IMG/VR virus record: IMGVR_UViG_3300035388_000077
Location: 1 to 45,959 of that record
Reading direction: 5' to 3' (one strand)
DNA from: a virus
DNA: 45,959 nucleotides
The notes under the pieces are model-generated. The model was not told where the DNA came from. It did no database searches and saw only the letters and a program-made list of their open reading frames with translations. A program made the translations under genes and the position numbers. Positions 26,468 through 34,873 of the stretch are shown here, in pieces. Position 1 is the first letter of the stretch. Each line of letters starts with the position of its first letter.

Positions 26468-27364
26468 TTATTTTTTATATACAAACGAATGAACTGGAAA
26501 AGGTTCACCATATTGATCCTCATACTCATTTCCGTCATCTGTAATGTATATTTTATTATAATCATTGAGTAATACTAATCGTCGATAAAGTTCGTACTGA
26601 GTTACTTTTACGGGAATGTCAAACCCATCTTCTCCCCAATCCAAGTTAAACATTTGATACGCGATACTAAAAATGTTATCGTTTCCGTGGTAATCCACTC
26701 TCAATCCAAGATTATCAGGATTATTTTTATCATTAAGATGTTCTAATATTGCGTTATTCGTATTGGAATTGAGCACCAACTCATTGTACGAATTACAAGT
26801 TAAAGAACTATAATTAAAGTGTTTTAACGAGTCTTTATTTGTGACGCTCGGATCTCCAAAGAAACCTAAAAAAGCATCCCTCTCAAGAAAATCATAGACG
26901 TCTTTGATCAGTTTTCGCAGATCTTGAAACTGAGAGAAAGTCAAGTATGAGTTATCAATATAAAAATGAGTTTCTTCATTTCTTAGCTTATTTAAAATGT
27001 GTAACCCACCTCGGTTGAAAGTAGAGTTACTTGGTTTAATAAGTTGGTAAATTTTCTCAATCAAGTTACTAAACTTAATTGTGTATATAGAGTTTGCTCG
27101 AGTAGGATCAGTCACTAAATAAGAATTTAAATCACTTTCTGATTCAAATAATGCTCTTTGATGAGTCTGGTGTGTTCTCCAAGTTGCTAAACTATGATCA
27201 TTTCTATCAATTAAGTATTGCTTAAAAATTAGTTCAATTACATTTTGTAGAGAGGAAACAAATTCTTTTCTTGCTGTAAGATCTATCAGCCCATCCAGCA
27301 TATTGTTATGATTGTTCATCATATCAATCCAAGAGGACTCAATGTGTTTTTTCAAAAATCTCAA
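26468..27364 (-). CDS. HEPN-like protein, candidate RNase effector
   Basis: The product has 298 residues. The best motif is LNKLRNEETHF: R128-N-E-E-T-H133, the RNxxxH form of the catalytic HEPN RNase motif, at the end of a helical N-terminal region (KEFVSSLQNVIELIFKQYL). The C-terminal half (GLRVDYHGNDNIFSIAY, ITDDGNEYEDQYGEP) is a separate domain of unknown type. The start is TTG with AAGGAGTG upstream, and an extended -10 lies just before it. It is separated from SIR2 only by the cos-like block. HEPN and SIR2 proteins both act in abortive defence, so the pair may be one or two cargo systems. The HEPN call rests on one motif. Confidence 0.55.
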   Translation of the reverse strand: MRFLKKHIESSWIDMMNNHNNMLDGLIDLTARKEFVSSLQNVIELIFKQYLIDRNDHSLATWRTHQTHQRALFESESDLNSYLVTDPTRANSIYTIKFSNLIEKIYQLIKPSNSTFNRGGLHILNKLRNEETHFYIDNSYLTFSQFQDLRKLIKDVYDFLERDAFLGFFGDPSVTNKDSLKHFNYSSLTCNSYNELVLNSNTNNAILEHLNDKNNPDNLGLRVDYHGNDNIFSIAYQMFNLDWGEDGFDIPVKVTQYELYRRLVLLNDYNKIYITDDGNEYEDQYGEPFPVHSFVYKK

Positions 27365-27387
27365 AATATCACTCCTTTTTATTTAAT

Positions 27388-27396
27388 ATTATAACA
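27388..27396 (-). promoter_or_regulatory. Extended -10 promoter for the HEPN-like gene
   Basis: On the minus strand TGTTATAAT lies 24 bp before the TTG start, between the HNH gene stop and the HEPN-like gene. It is the same form as the SIR2 promoter (TGTTATAAT). Confidence 0.6.
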
Positions 27397-27419
27397 AATA
27401 TAATATGTAAAAACGAGTA

Positions 27420-27704
27420 CTAATTTCGAATCATATCTCCATTTGAATCAAACTCAATAGTCTTTGAGAAACGATTGTGTTCTTTGTTATGACATACTTT
27501 ACACAAAAACTCTAAGTTCTTAGGGTTTAACGATATATTTACATCCTTTATGTTTTCACTGTTTAAACGAATAATGTGGTGAACCTCTTCGCCAGGTATA
27601 CCACATCTTTCACATAATCCGTTTGCATCAGTAATCTTTTGGAGTCTTGCTAACCTCCAAGCTTTGGATTTATAAAACCTATGTATTGATTTAGCTTTTC
27701 TCAT
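27420..27704 (-). CDS. HNH endonuclease of the packaging module
   Basis: The product has 94 residues: basic N-terminus (FYKSKAWRLARLQKI), CERCG zinc knuckle at 31-35, EVHHIIRL (HNH strand), NLEFLCKVCHNKEHNR with the second CxxC and the final H. This is the small phage HNH family found next to cos sites and terminase genes in HK97-type phages, where it helps the terminase to cut. It overlaps the metK stop region by 14 bp. Here it is separated from terS by ~2.8 kb of HEPN and SIR2 cargo. Confidence 0.88.
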   Translation of the reverse strand: MRKAKSIHRFYKSKAWRLARLQKITDANGLCERCGIPGEEVHHIIRLNSENIKDVNISLNPKNLEFLCKVCHNKEHNRFSKTIEFDSNGDMIRN

Positions 27705-28821
27705 ATAGACTTCTTAATTCTTTAATCTTATCATCTACATGTTCCCAACGAACTGGTAGATCTTCTCGCCCAAAGTGTCCATAGGTCGCTAAATCCTTAA
27801 ACTTAACATTATCTAGATCAAGTTCTTTTCTAATGTTTTGTGGTCTAAAATCAAAAATGTAATTGACTAATGCTTCTAATTCTTCATCACTTGTCACTCC
27901 TGTACCAAATGTACTCACTAAAACACTTGTTGGTTCTGCTATTCCAATTGCGTAACTTAAACAAACCTCGCAGTGTTCCGCTAAACCTGCCCCAACAACG
28001 GCTTTTGCAACGTATCTCGCATAGTAAGCACCACTTCTATCAACCTTGCTTACGTCTTTACCTGAGAAGGCACCGCCTCCATGCCTTGCATAGCCACCAT
28101 AAGTATCTACTATGATTTTTCTACCAGTTAATCCTGAGTCAGCATAAGGTCCACCAACTACAAACTCACCAGTTGGATTCACTAATACTTCAGCATCAAT
28201 GATTGTATCCCAATCAAACACTTTCGATAGCACTTCATTAATAATGATATCTTCTATTTCAGTTTTAGTTACACCCTTAGCGGTTTGGACAGACACAACA
28301 ATTGTTTTTATTGTTGTTGCCTTTCCATTTTCATAACCAACAGATACCTGACATTTACCATCAGGCTTTAGTATGTCTGAGTATTCTTCTTTTCTTAACT
28401 TTTCTGTCTCTCTAGCAATCTGATGAGCAAGCATAATTGGTAATGGCATTAACTCTTGAGTTTCGTTACATGCATACCCAAACATCATACCTTGATCGCC
28501 TGCACCCTGCTCTTTATTTTCATTGGATGTTACACCTATTGATATATCAGGTGATTGTTTACTAATTTTTTCAATCATAACAAATTTTTCATCATATCCT
28601 ATTTCTTTCAGTGTATTTAGAGCTACCTGAGAATAGTTCACAACAGCTGTAGTTGTTATCTCTCCGAAGAGAAATACCAAGTCATCTTTAATCGCAGTTT
28701 CAATTGCCACTCTAGCATTCTTATCTTGTTCCCAAATCGCATCTAGAATAGCATCACTAATTTGGTCGCACACTTTGTCAGGATGCCCGCTAAACACAGA
28801 CTCACTTGTTATTACTCGCAT
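27691..28821 (-). CDS. metK: Phage-borne S-adenosylmethionine synthetase
   Basis: This protein has 376 residues, close to the usual ~390. It has ESVFSGHPDKVCDQISDAIL (7-26), GAGDQGMMFGYA (106-117), the phosphate loop GGGAFSGKDVSKVDRSGAY (248-266) and AEHCEVCLSYAIGIAEP. These cover both MetK signatures and the active-site His, Asp and Lys positions. It makes SAM from methionine and ATP. It overlaps the HNH gene, so it is a phage gene, not a host gene next to the prophage. The phage encodes at least three SAM-dependent DNA methyltransferases, which probably explains why it carries this enzyme. Confidence 0.93.
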   Translation of the reverse strand: MRVITSESVFSGHPDKVCDQISDAILDAIWEQDKNARVAIETAIKDDLVFLFGEITTTAVVNYSQVALNTLKEIGYDEKFVMIEKISKQSPDISIGVTSNENKEQGAGDQGMMFGYACNETQELMPLPIMLAHQIARETEKLRKEEYSDILKPDGKCQVSVGYENGKATTIKTIVVSVQTAKGVTKTEIEDIIINEVLSKVFDWDTIIDAEVLVNPTGEFVVGGPYADSGLTGRKIIVDTYGGYARHGGGAFSGKDVSKVDRSGAYYARYVAKAVVGAGLAEHCEVCLSYAIGIAEPTSVLVSTFGTGVTSDEELEALVNYIFDFRPQNIRKELDLDNVKFKDLATYGHFGREDLPVRWEHVDDKIKELRSLYEKS

Positions 28822-28847
28822 ATCGATTCCTCACTTTCGTTATGTAT

Positions 28848-28871
28848 TTAAAAAGGGCTTCTTAGCCCTTT
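28848..28871 (-). terminator. Intrinsic terminator upstream of metK
   Basis: On the minus strand AAAGGGCT pairs with AGCCCTTT around AAGA, then TTTT. It overlaps the stop of the DUF6329-like gene. It should reduce late transcription into metK and the packaging genes unless antiterminated. Confidence 0.75.
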
Positions 28872-29161
28872 AAGTTTATCTTCGGTAAGTATGCTGTATA
28901 CCTAGCATAATTGTATCCTTCACTTTCAATGAGGACCCCGAAGTCATGTTCGCTTGATGTAACAAATATACAATGGAATACTCCGTTGTCATCTACATAC
29001 ATTGATTCCTTATTTTCTGCAATGAAATAAATATCTTCTAGTGGGCTTTGAATGAAATCATCAAATTCGCCTTTTTGTAATCTAACTTCTTTTTCAATTA
29101 TAAACTCATCTTCTGGAATCAATTCATATTCCATTGCTTTTCTTATAAAGTTTGCTTTCAC
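28862..29161 (-). CDS. DUF6329-like small phage protein
   Basis: I choose GTG at 29161 as the start because GGAGGT lies 6 nt upstream and the GTGA overlaps the previous gene's stop. The 99-residue product has ANFIRKAMEYELIPEDEFII, PLEDIYFIAENKESMYVDD, NGVFHCIFVTSSE and EGYNYARYTAYLPK. This is a conserved phage protein pattern I associate with DUF6329. Its function is unknown. It is co-translated with the peptidase-like gene. Confidence 0.6.
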   Translation of the reverse strand: MKANFIRKAMEYELIPEDEFIIEKEVRLQKGEFDDFIQSPLEDIYFIAENKESMYVDDNGVFHCIFVTSSEHDFGVLIESEGYNYARYTAYLPKINLKG

Positions 29162-29535
29162 TTTGTAACCTCCCATGCTGTATAAACGGAACGGTATGTG
29201 CAATCCCAAGTGTCAAGAATCACTCCATCGATGCATGCACTAATGTGACCAGCCATCTTTAAGATGTAAGTTCCTCCTGGATGTAGTTTTGTAAAGTCTT
29301 CTCCTTTAATTCTAGGTTCTCCTTTGATTGCTTTATATTTCAATCTTGGATACCCTTCAAAGTACTTGTATAAAAACTTAGTGTCTTTGTAACTTGTGAA
29401 GCCGAGTTCCCTTTTCTTTCTGTTTAATTCTCTTCTGCATTCCATGTAATCTGTTTTTGTCGCTGTTGCAATTGCTCTTACAACACAGTCTGTCGTCTTT
29501 AGTCCTTTTGGATGAGCGTTAAATTCTTTATACAT
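29158..29535 (-). CDS. Small cysteine-peptidase-like phage protein
   Basis: The product has 125 residues. The order TTDCVVRAIATAT (Cys17 near the start of a helix), GGTYILKMAGHISACIDG (His97 in a strand) and ILDTWDC (Asp109) matches the Cys-His-Asp layout of papain-like/C39-like peptidases, seen in several small phage proteins. It is shorter than most. Activity is not proven. AGGAGGAAATT precedes the ATG; the stop TGA overlaps the next GTG. A role in processing a phage or host protein is possible. Confidence 0.5.
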   Translation of the reverse strand: MYKEFNAHPKGLKTTDCVVRAIATATKTDYMECRRELNRKKRELGFTSYKDTKFLYKYFEGYPRLKYKAIKGEPRIKGEDFTKLHPGGTYILKMAGHISACIDGVILDTWDCTYRSVYTAWEVTK

Positions 29536-29607
29536 AATTTCCTCCTAGTGTTATTTTGTTACACCATATATCACTCAAAAGGCACTATATAGCAAGCTAT
29601 TTTTTCA

Positions 29608-30819
29608 CTATAGAGGGTTTTTCTCAAATACCCCCAAAGAACTAAGTGGAGTCTTTTCATCATCTCTAATCAAGTAACATTTATCATTGTTTCCTTGATG
29701 ATTAACGAACCGTGTAACGATTACATCAACAAACCTTTCATCAAGTTCCATTAGGAGTGATGTTCTGCCAAGTTGATCCGATGCAATCATAGTAGATCCT
29801 GAACCACCAAATAGATCCAATATCTTTTCTCTAGGTTTAGATGAGTTACTTATTGCTTTACCAACTAACTCAAGTGGTTTCATTGTTGGATGTACATCAT
29901 TTCGTTTTGGTTTGTTATACTCCCAGATAGTATCTTGAGTTCTGTCATTAACAAAGTAATGAGCTGAACCTTCTTTCCAACCATATAATATGGGTTCATG
30001 TCTCCAATGATAATCTTGTCTACCAAGAACCAATGCATTCTTAACCCATATCAAACATTCCGCTAGTTTAAATCCTGCGTTTTTAAATGCTGTCCTAAAA
30101 TTAAGTCCCTCTGTGTCTGCATGACAAACATAAATTGAACCACCGGTACGAATCGATTCAAACATATTAGTGAACGCACTGTATAAAAAAAGATAGAAGG
30201 TATCATCTTCCATCTTGTCGTTTTTGATTTTCCCAGCTGCTCCTTCATAGTCAACATTATATGGAGGATCGGTAAATATCATATCAGCCTTGTTTCCATC
30301 TAACAAAACTTGAACATCTTCTGGTTTAGTTGAATCACCACACATAACTCTGTGGCCATTCAACTCATAGACGTCACCAGGTTTTGAATATGGTACTACT
30401 GGTAATTCTGTATCTTCATCAAACTCATCATCAGTAGCATTATCAGGTATCTCACCAAATAGTTCATCAAAACCGAACTGTAACATATCCATATCTATAT
30501 TACTTAATTCTTCTTCCAGCTTTGACATGTCCCAGGTAGCAAACTCTGCAGTTTTATTGTCTGCGAGTCTGAACGCTTTTATCTGTTCATCTGATAAATC
30601 ATCAGCAACAATACATGGAACTTCTGTTAGACCGAGTTTTTTACTAGCTAGTATTCTTGTGTGGCCAGCAATAATAACATTACTAGAATCTATAACAATA
30701 GGAACTTTAAATCCAAACTCCTTTATAGAACTTGCAACAGCATCCACTGCTTCTTCATTATTTCTTGGATTATTATCATAAACTGACAACTCATTAATGT
30801 TTTTGAACTGTATTTTCAT
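29608..30819 (-). CDS. ParB-like domain fused to an adenine/cytosine-N4 DNA methyltransferase
   Basis: The start is ATG 30819, 5 nt after AAGGAG; an in-frame ATG at 30852 lies upstream without such a site. The 403-residue product has an N-terminal ParB/Srx-like domain (LSVYDNNPRNNEEAVDAVA, IIAGHTRILASKKLG, GHTR at 52-55). The methyltransferase follows, with TDPPYNVDYEG (DPPY at 184-187) before the SAM-binding LDLFGGSGSTMIAS (335-347), the permuted order of the beta class. HPTMKPLELVGKAI is also typical. This fusion is common in phages and plasmids. It may protect phage DNA against restriction. No restriction partner adjoins it. Confidence 0.9.
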   Translation of the reverse strand: MKIQFKNINELSVYDNNPRNNEEAVDAVASSIKEFGFKVPIVIDSSNVIIAGHTRILASKKLGLTEVPCIVADDLSDEQIKAFRLADNKTAEFATWDMSKLEEELSNIDMDMLQFGFDELFGEIPDNATDDEFDEDTELPVVPYSKPGDVYELNGHRVMCGDSTKPEDVQVLLDGNKADMIFTDPPYNVDYEGAAGKIKNDKMEDDTFYLFLYSAFTNMFESIRTGGSIYVCHADTEGLNFRTAFKNAGFKLAECLIWVKNALVLGRQDYHWRHEPILYGWKEGSAHYFVNDRTQDTIWEYNKPKRNDVHPTMKPLELVGKAISNSSKPREKILDLFGGSGSTMIASDQLGRTSLLMELDERFVDVIVTRFVNHQGNNDKCYLIRDDEKTPLSSLGVFEKNPL

Positions 30820-30842
30820 AGTCTCTCCTTGAAGATTGTTTT

Positions 30843-31298
30843 TTACTTCCATTCTTCTTCTTTATCTCTGTATCTTTTATCCATTAGATCAAGTTCTTCT
30901 TTACGTTCATTATAATCTCTACCAAACTTAGTAATAAGCAGGTATCTAGCGGATTGAAAGTCAGGTGGATACGATTTTGTTGTTTTAACGATTTTTTTCT
31001 TTCTTCCAGTCTTGGATTCTTCGATTGTTGTATTGGTATCTTCAAGTTTTATTCCTATTGCTTTTTCATAAATCGAGTTAACCAATGTGTCTTTTAATTT
31101 CATATCTCCAAAGATAAATGCGTTTCGAATACACACTTGTTCTTTTTTTAATTTGATAAGAACTCTCTCTGAAATACCTAGAACTTTTGCAATGTCTCTT
31201 TGTGGGATTCTCTTTGATACAAGCTCTTTAATGGTTGCGATTCGTTCATCAATACTATCTTCGTTTTCCCACGTTTCATAAATTGATATTCTACTCAA
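30843..31298 (-). CDS. HTH phage protein, TerS-like, first gene of the late operon
   Basis: I place the start at TTG 31298, 7 nt after AAAGGAG; the ATG at 31319 has no ribosome-binding site. The 151-residue product has a helix-turn-helix (IPQRDIAKVLGISERVLIKLKKE) and, after a linker, DFQSARYLLITKFGRDYNERKE, a phrase found in small phage DNA-binding proteins of the phBC6A51/TerS type. It is the first gene after the late promoter. A P27-like TerS already exists at 24313-24648, so this could be a regulator of the late genes rather than a terminase part. Confidence 0.6.
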   Translation of the reverse strand: MSRISIYETWENEDSIDERIATIKELVSKRIPQRDIAKVLGISERVLIKLKKEQVCIRNAFIFGDMKLKDTLVNSIYEKAIGIKLEDTNTTIEESKTGRKKKIVKTTKSYPPDFQSARYLLITKFGRDYNERKEELDLMDKRYRDKEEEWK

Positions 31299-31350
31299 AG
31301 ACATGCTCCTTTCATTCAAAATTGACTTTACTTACCATTGAAAATTAGAA

Positions 31351-31376
31351 AAGGAACTCAACTGAATGGGTTCCTT
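31351..31376 (-). terminator. Terminator-like hairpin in the late leader
   Basis: On the minus strand AAGGAAC (31376-31370) pairs with GTTCCTT (31357-31351) over 12 bases, followed by TTCTAATTTT. It lies between the late promoter at 31411 and the first gene start at 31298. The U tract is interrupted, so strength is uncertain. Confidence 0.55.
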
Positions 31377-31410
31377 CTTTTGTCTAATTACAACTGTCTA
31401 CTATATTGAA

Positions 31411-31457
31411 ATTATAGCAAAACAGTCAACTTTTATCTACCTGCAAACTGCACAGTT
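31411..31457 (-). promoter_or_regulatory. Late promoter with 21-bp upstream motif
   Basis: On the minus strand the 21-bp motif (AACTGTGCAG...TGCAGGTAG, 31457-31437) is followed exactly 20 nt later by TATAAT (31416-31411) with TG one base before it (TGCTATAAT). There is no -35 match at the right distance, so an activator probably replaces it. It would drive the packaging and structural genes. Confidence 0.65.
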
Positions 31458-31538
31458 CTAGTTATTTCAATATATCACCCTAAAAAGGGGTGTTTTGATC
31501 GTCTTTTCACTCGTCTTTACTAGGCTGTTTTTATAACA

Positions 31539-31565
31539 CGTTACCGTTCACAAGGATTACCGGTA
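31539..31565. repeat. 27-bp direct repeat, copy A
   Basis: CGTTACCGTTCACAAGGATT plus ACCGGTA: 25 of 27 positions are identical to 39247-39273 (two changes). It contains TTACCG...CGGTAA as an inverted repeat (14-base centre) and the palindrome ATTACCGGTAAT at 31556-31567. Copy B overlaps the end of the excisionase-like gene; here the same sequence lies between genes. Confidence 0.85.
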
Positions 31566-31619
31566 ATAGAAATTATAATATTGTTATAGAACACTAGTCC
31601 ACATTAATTTATAACTATT

Positions 31620-33113
31620 TTAAAGTTCTTCTAACTCCGGAAATCTGGCAAGAATTGTCTCCATCTGTTCGTGAGCTCTTATTCTATATTCAGCACATCC
31701 TTTTAGAATTCGAAAAGCTATTTTTCTCATTCTAGCATCTTTGCTCAGTTTGATATAATCACACATTGCAGTAGAGAATACCTCGTAGTTTTGAAAGCCA
31801 CCATACCCTGTTGCATCAACATAATTATCAAGTAGGGACTCCAATATAACTGCTTGTGATTTATTTAAAAGTTTTACGAGTAATTTACCAAAATTGTAAA
31901 AACGATTTTCAACAATATATTTAGATAGCCCTAGACTCCTATCTATCTTTAATAGATATCTTTCAACCTCTGGGCTACATTCAAGTTGTTTTATTTGTAG
32001 TTCTAAGGTTTCAGTTCTTTGACCTCTATTTTCTTCGTCAATTATCAAACTCAAATCATTAATAATTGATAAAATGCTCTGATATCTTTGTCTGCGATCG
32101 CGATCTGTACATTTATCAATTAAATATGACAATTTCCTATTAAGTGAACACCCCCTTGTAATGAAGTCAATTATTTTCCCTATTGAGTATATATCACTCA
32201 ATTTATCGAGTCTACAAAAATCAGTATGTCCGATCGGATCCATAAACATATGGGAGTTCTTTGGCGTATTCGAGGATTTAAAAGATACAACTTTCATCAT
32301 GTCCTTGCTTAATCCAAAATCTGCCAAAATAAAGTGATTGTCTTTTCTCAAGATATTACCTAAATGTAAATCCCTATGAACTATTCCTGAACTATGAACA
32401 TCTTGTAATCCAGCAAGAATGTCATTAATCATTTTCAATAGTAAAGAGTCTTCAATTTGAAGATCATTAATTTCAAGATAATCACCTAAATCACATTCGC
32501 AAGCCTCCATCAAGTAAGAATGTTCTACCTCGTTGAAATCAAATACTTTAAGTACAAAATCTGAATTGCTAAGTTTTGTCATGTTATCAAACTCTGTCTT
32601 CATTCTAATTTTCCATTGTTCATTATTAAAATGCTTTTGGTTAAGACGCTTTTTCAAACATACTTCGCTAACGAATATAATATCACAATATGATCCATGA
32701 AATTTTACAATCTCAGTATTAAGTTCAACAATTCCATCTATCGTTTCAATACTCACGCCGAGTCTTTGTAAAAAGTTACAACTTTTACTAATAACTTCTT
32801 TCATGTTTGTTTCATTGTATGACGATTTAGAAATTAGATTTATAATAGATTCGATAACTTTTAACTGATAGTATATCCCCTTTTGAAGAATACTTTCAGA
32901 AAGTGAAACAAAATCAGAATATATATAGCCCGCAGTTGATTGAAAGTAATCATATACATCCAGGTAATCAATGGAGTAAATTGAGGATTCAAAATACTCA
33001 TCAAAAGTGAGACCAATATAATGAGTTCCATAATTACCCCACTCATCAATATCAGTTTTTTCAGTTAAGAAAACAGAATCAAAATAAGTAATCAATCGTT
33101 CTATTTGTTCCAA
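31620..33113 (-). CDS. Ser/Thr protein kinase-like protein in the defence operon
   Basis: The product has 497 residues. Residues 1-140 are unrecognised and mostly helical. The kinase domain (about 140-360) has Lys154 in FVSEVCLKKRL, Glu174 in a helix, VHRDLHLGNILRK (246-253, HRD and Asn) and ADFGLSK (DFG 265-267), so all key catalytic residues are present. A helical region follows, ending RIRAHEQMETILARFPELEEL. The start is TTG after AGAGGG. It is the last gene of the operon after the IIG enzyme and methyltransferase. Kinases occur with modification-based defence systems such as BREX type 2 (PglW), but this is smaller and has no PglZ or other BREX genes around it. Confidence 0.8.
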   Translation of the reverse strand: MEQIERLITYFDSVFLTEKTDIDEWGNYGTHYIGLTFDEYFESSIYSIDYLDVYDYFQSTAGYIYSDFVSLSESILQKGIYYQLKVIESIINLISKSSYNETNMKEVISKSCNFLQRLGVSIETIDGIVELNTEIVKFHGSYCDIIFVSEVCLKKRLNQKHFNNEQWKIRMKTEFDNMTKLSNSDFVLKVFDFNEVEHSYLMEACECDLGDYLEINDLQIEDSLLLKMINDILAGLQDVHSSGIVHRDLHLGNILRKDNHFILADFGLSKDMMKVVSFKSSNTPKNSHMFMDPIGHTDFCRLDKLSDIYSIGKIIDFITRGCSLNRKLSYLIDKCTDRDRRQRYQSILSIINDLSLIIDEENRGQRTETLELQIKQLECSPEVERYLLKIDRSLGLSKYIVENRFYNFGKLLVKLLNKSQAVILESLLDNYVDATGYGGFQNYEVFSTAMCDYIKLSKDARMRKIAFRILKGCAEYRIRAHEQMETILARFPELEEL

Positions 33114-33151
33114 AAGTTATCCCTCTTTCTTTATTGAGTATGTGTTCATGT

Positions 33152-33250
33152 TTATGTTAATTTGTTGTAGTCTATTAGTAAATCATATTTACCAGCACCT
33201 TGGTATGTAGCTAAATTTTTAAGTATCAAGATGCTCCGAAAAGCAATATA
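33152..33250 (-). other. In-frame continuation of the methyltransferase beyond TGA
   Basis: The 32 codons downstream of TGA are in the same frame: YIAFRSILILKNLATYQGAG then KYDLLIDYNKLT, ending TAA. No start or ribosome-binding site is present. If read through (for example TGA from TGG Trp), the gap to the kinase shrinks from 137 to 38 bp, as normal in an operon. Confidence 0.5.
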
Positions 33251-34873
33251 TCACCTTGACCTACCTAATCGTCTATTTTGCATTTTTTTCCAAATACCTC
33301 TAAATTCCTTACACTCAAACTCACTTAAACCTACATGGTCAATTAAGATAGTTTTATCAACAAGATCAAGTACCAGTTCGATATCTTTCCTTTTTCTAAT
33401 TATTTTATCTATTTTCATTAAAAGGTCATTTTGGACTTCCAGTGACACGTTCTCAATTTTGGGTAACAAAACCTCCCCAACTTCACTTGGTAAAATTTCT
33501 AAGACTCCTCCTCCATAGCTTCTACCGTTGATTTCTGTAAAAGCAAAAGAAATACTATTATAATACGACAATAAAATGTTCTCTTTACTAAAACCTTCCT
33601 TAAACGCAATTCTATGCATTGTATCTGTTGATACAGCATTAATATCATTCAGTACCATCTTAGGATATATATTATTTCTTCTCAAAAAGAAAGCGTCTGG
33701 TACCCACATTGAAGGAATAGCAAACCAGTATTTCCTGATAGAACATTTATAACCTGTATGTTCACCATTTTTTTCACCTAATGTGATGTATTCATTTTGT
33801 AAATCATTATAATTAGATCGGTTCTCTGTTAATGCTAATAATCTTGATTTTCTATTGTCATTATAGTTATCTAGATAATCCTTTTTTCTGAAGTGCAGCC
33901 CTTTAACATGAGAACTTCTTCCAATTAATGGACAACTGACGTTGTGTAGATCATATTTTTCAACTAGACTCTTTTCAAGTGAAAAGAATTTGTTATTCCC
34001 AGTTGTGATTCCAACATTAATCTTTGCTACATCCGAGAACTTTTGGAACCTAACATCATTCTTCATACTATTTATTAACATAATATCATTCCTGCTTGTA
34101 AAATACTTTGTCCACTTTTCTTTCGAACATGGTGCACTAATATACTCAAAATCACTTAAATCAATACTTGAAAAACTATCAACATCTCTTGTTTCAACAA
34201 TTCTAATACCTTTATTTTCAGAAGATTTAGTACACTTCAACAGAACAGTTTCTTGCTCTATATCATCAAAAACTAATTTTGTAAAAGTAATAATTGTAAT
34301 ATCATTAAATCTTTTTAGCAACATTTCTCTTAGGTCCTTCGCATAGACTACTTGTAATAATTCAGCAGGCAAAACAAAAACTAATGTACCCTTATCAGAT
34401 AACATTGTTGAACATGCAACGGTGAATCCAACCCAAGCATTAATAAGTTTATTCGATTTCATTCCTTCGGTTTCCAGTATAATGGACAATTCACTTCTTT
34501 GTTCAGTAGTTAAATATTGATATCTGATATAAGGTGGATTCCCAACTATCAAATCATACTTAGTTGTAATTTTATCAGAATGGAAATTAAAGAAATCACT
34601 ATGAACAATCTCCAAATTGGAGTTTTTCAAGTACTTTTTCTTTAGTTTTCGGGTTTCATGCTCATCAATTTCAACCCCAGTAATACTAGCATTTTGAAAC
34701 ACACCACTTTCTAATATACTTTCTATAAAGACTCCGTCCCCGCAACTGGGTTCAAGAATGTTTTGCACTTTATTAGAATCTGTCAACTTTTCGATTATAC
34801 AATCTGCCAATTTTTTCGGGGTATAGTAGGCACCTCTTAGTTTTTTGGCAGATGTTTCAGACTTTAATTTCAT
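33251..34873 (-). CDS. Eco57I-type N6-adenine DNA methyltransferase, TGA near its end
   Basis: The product has 540 residues. It shows RGAYYTPKKLADCII (motif X region, 13-27), LEPSCGDGVF (motif I, 40-49), DLIVGNPPYIRY (NPPY at 112-115, motif IV), and a C-terminal part with TaqI/Eco57I-like target recognition (IGRSSHVKGLHFRKKDY, SIRKYWFAIPSM). It starts inside the stop of the IIG gene (ATGA). After the TGA at 33251-33253 the same frame stays open for another 32 codons, ending GAGKYDLLIDYNKLT, up to TAA at 33152, 38 bp before the kinase. The gene may originally have ended there, with a nonsense change removing the C-terminus. Confidence 0.85.
   Translation of the reverse strand: MKLKSETSAKKLRGAYYTPKKLADCIIEKLTDSNKVQNILEPSCGDGVFIESILESGVFQNASITGVEIDEHETRKLKKKYLKNSNLEIVHSDFFNFHSDKITTKYDLIVGNPPYIRYQYLTTEQRSELSIILETEGMKSNKLINAWVGFTVACSTMLSDKGTLVFVLPAELLQVVYAKDLREMLLKRFNDITIITFTKLVFDDIEQETVLLKCTKSSENKGIRIVETRDVDSFSSIDLSDFEYISAPCSKEKWTKYFTSRNDIMLINSMKNDVRFQKFSDVAKINVGITTGNNKFFSLEKSLVEKYDLHNVSCPLIGRSSHVKGLHFRKKDYLDNYNDNRKSRLLALTENRSNYNDLQNEYITLGEKNGEHTGYKCSIRKYWFAIPSMWVPDAFFLRRNNIYPKMVLNDINAVSTDTMHRIAFKEGFSKENILLSYYNSISFAFTEINGRSYGGGVLEILPSEVGEVLLPKIENVSLEVQNDLLMKIDKIIRKRKDIELVLDLVDKTILIDHVGLSEFECKEFRGIWKKMQNRRLGRSR

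Larger units (their letters stand above)
31299..31619. other. Intergenic control region between late operon and kinase gene
   Basis: No gene. From left to right it holds a leader hairpin (31351-31376), an extended -10 (31411-31416) with TG, a 21-bp motif (31437-31457) shared with 42262-42282, a second hairpin CACCC/GGGGTG (31476-31492), and a 27-bp motif (31539-31565) shared with 39247-39273. The late operon starts on the minus strand here. The kinase gene ends at 31620. Confidence 0.75.

Noticed and set aside
31476-31496. Plus-strand terminator CACCC/GGGGTG then TTTT
   Set aside because: No plus-strand gene precedes it, and on the minus strand no T run follows; kept only as a hairpin in the control region.
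33251-33253. TGA read as tryptophan throughout the window
   Set aside because: TGA ends several genes in ATGA/GTGA overlaps and no other gene needs TGA readthrough; Trp is TGG across the 2315-codon RHS gene.
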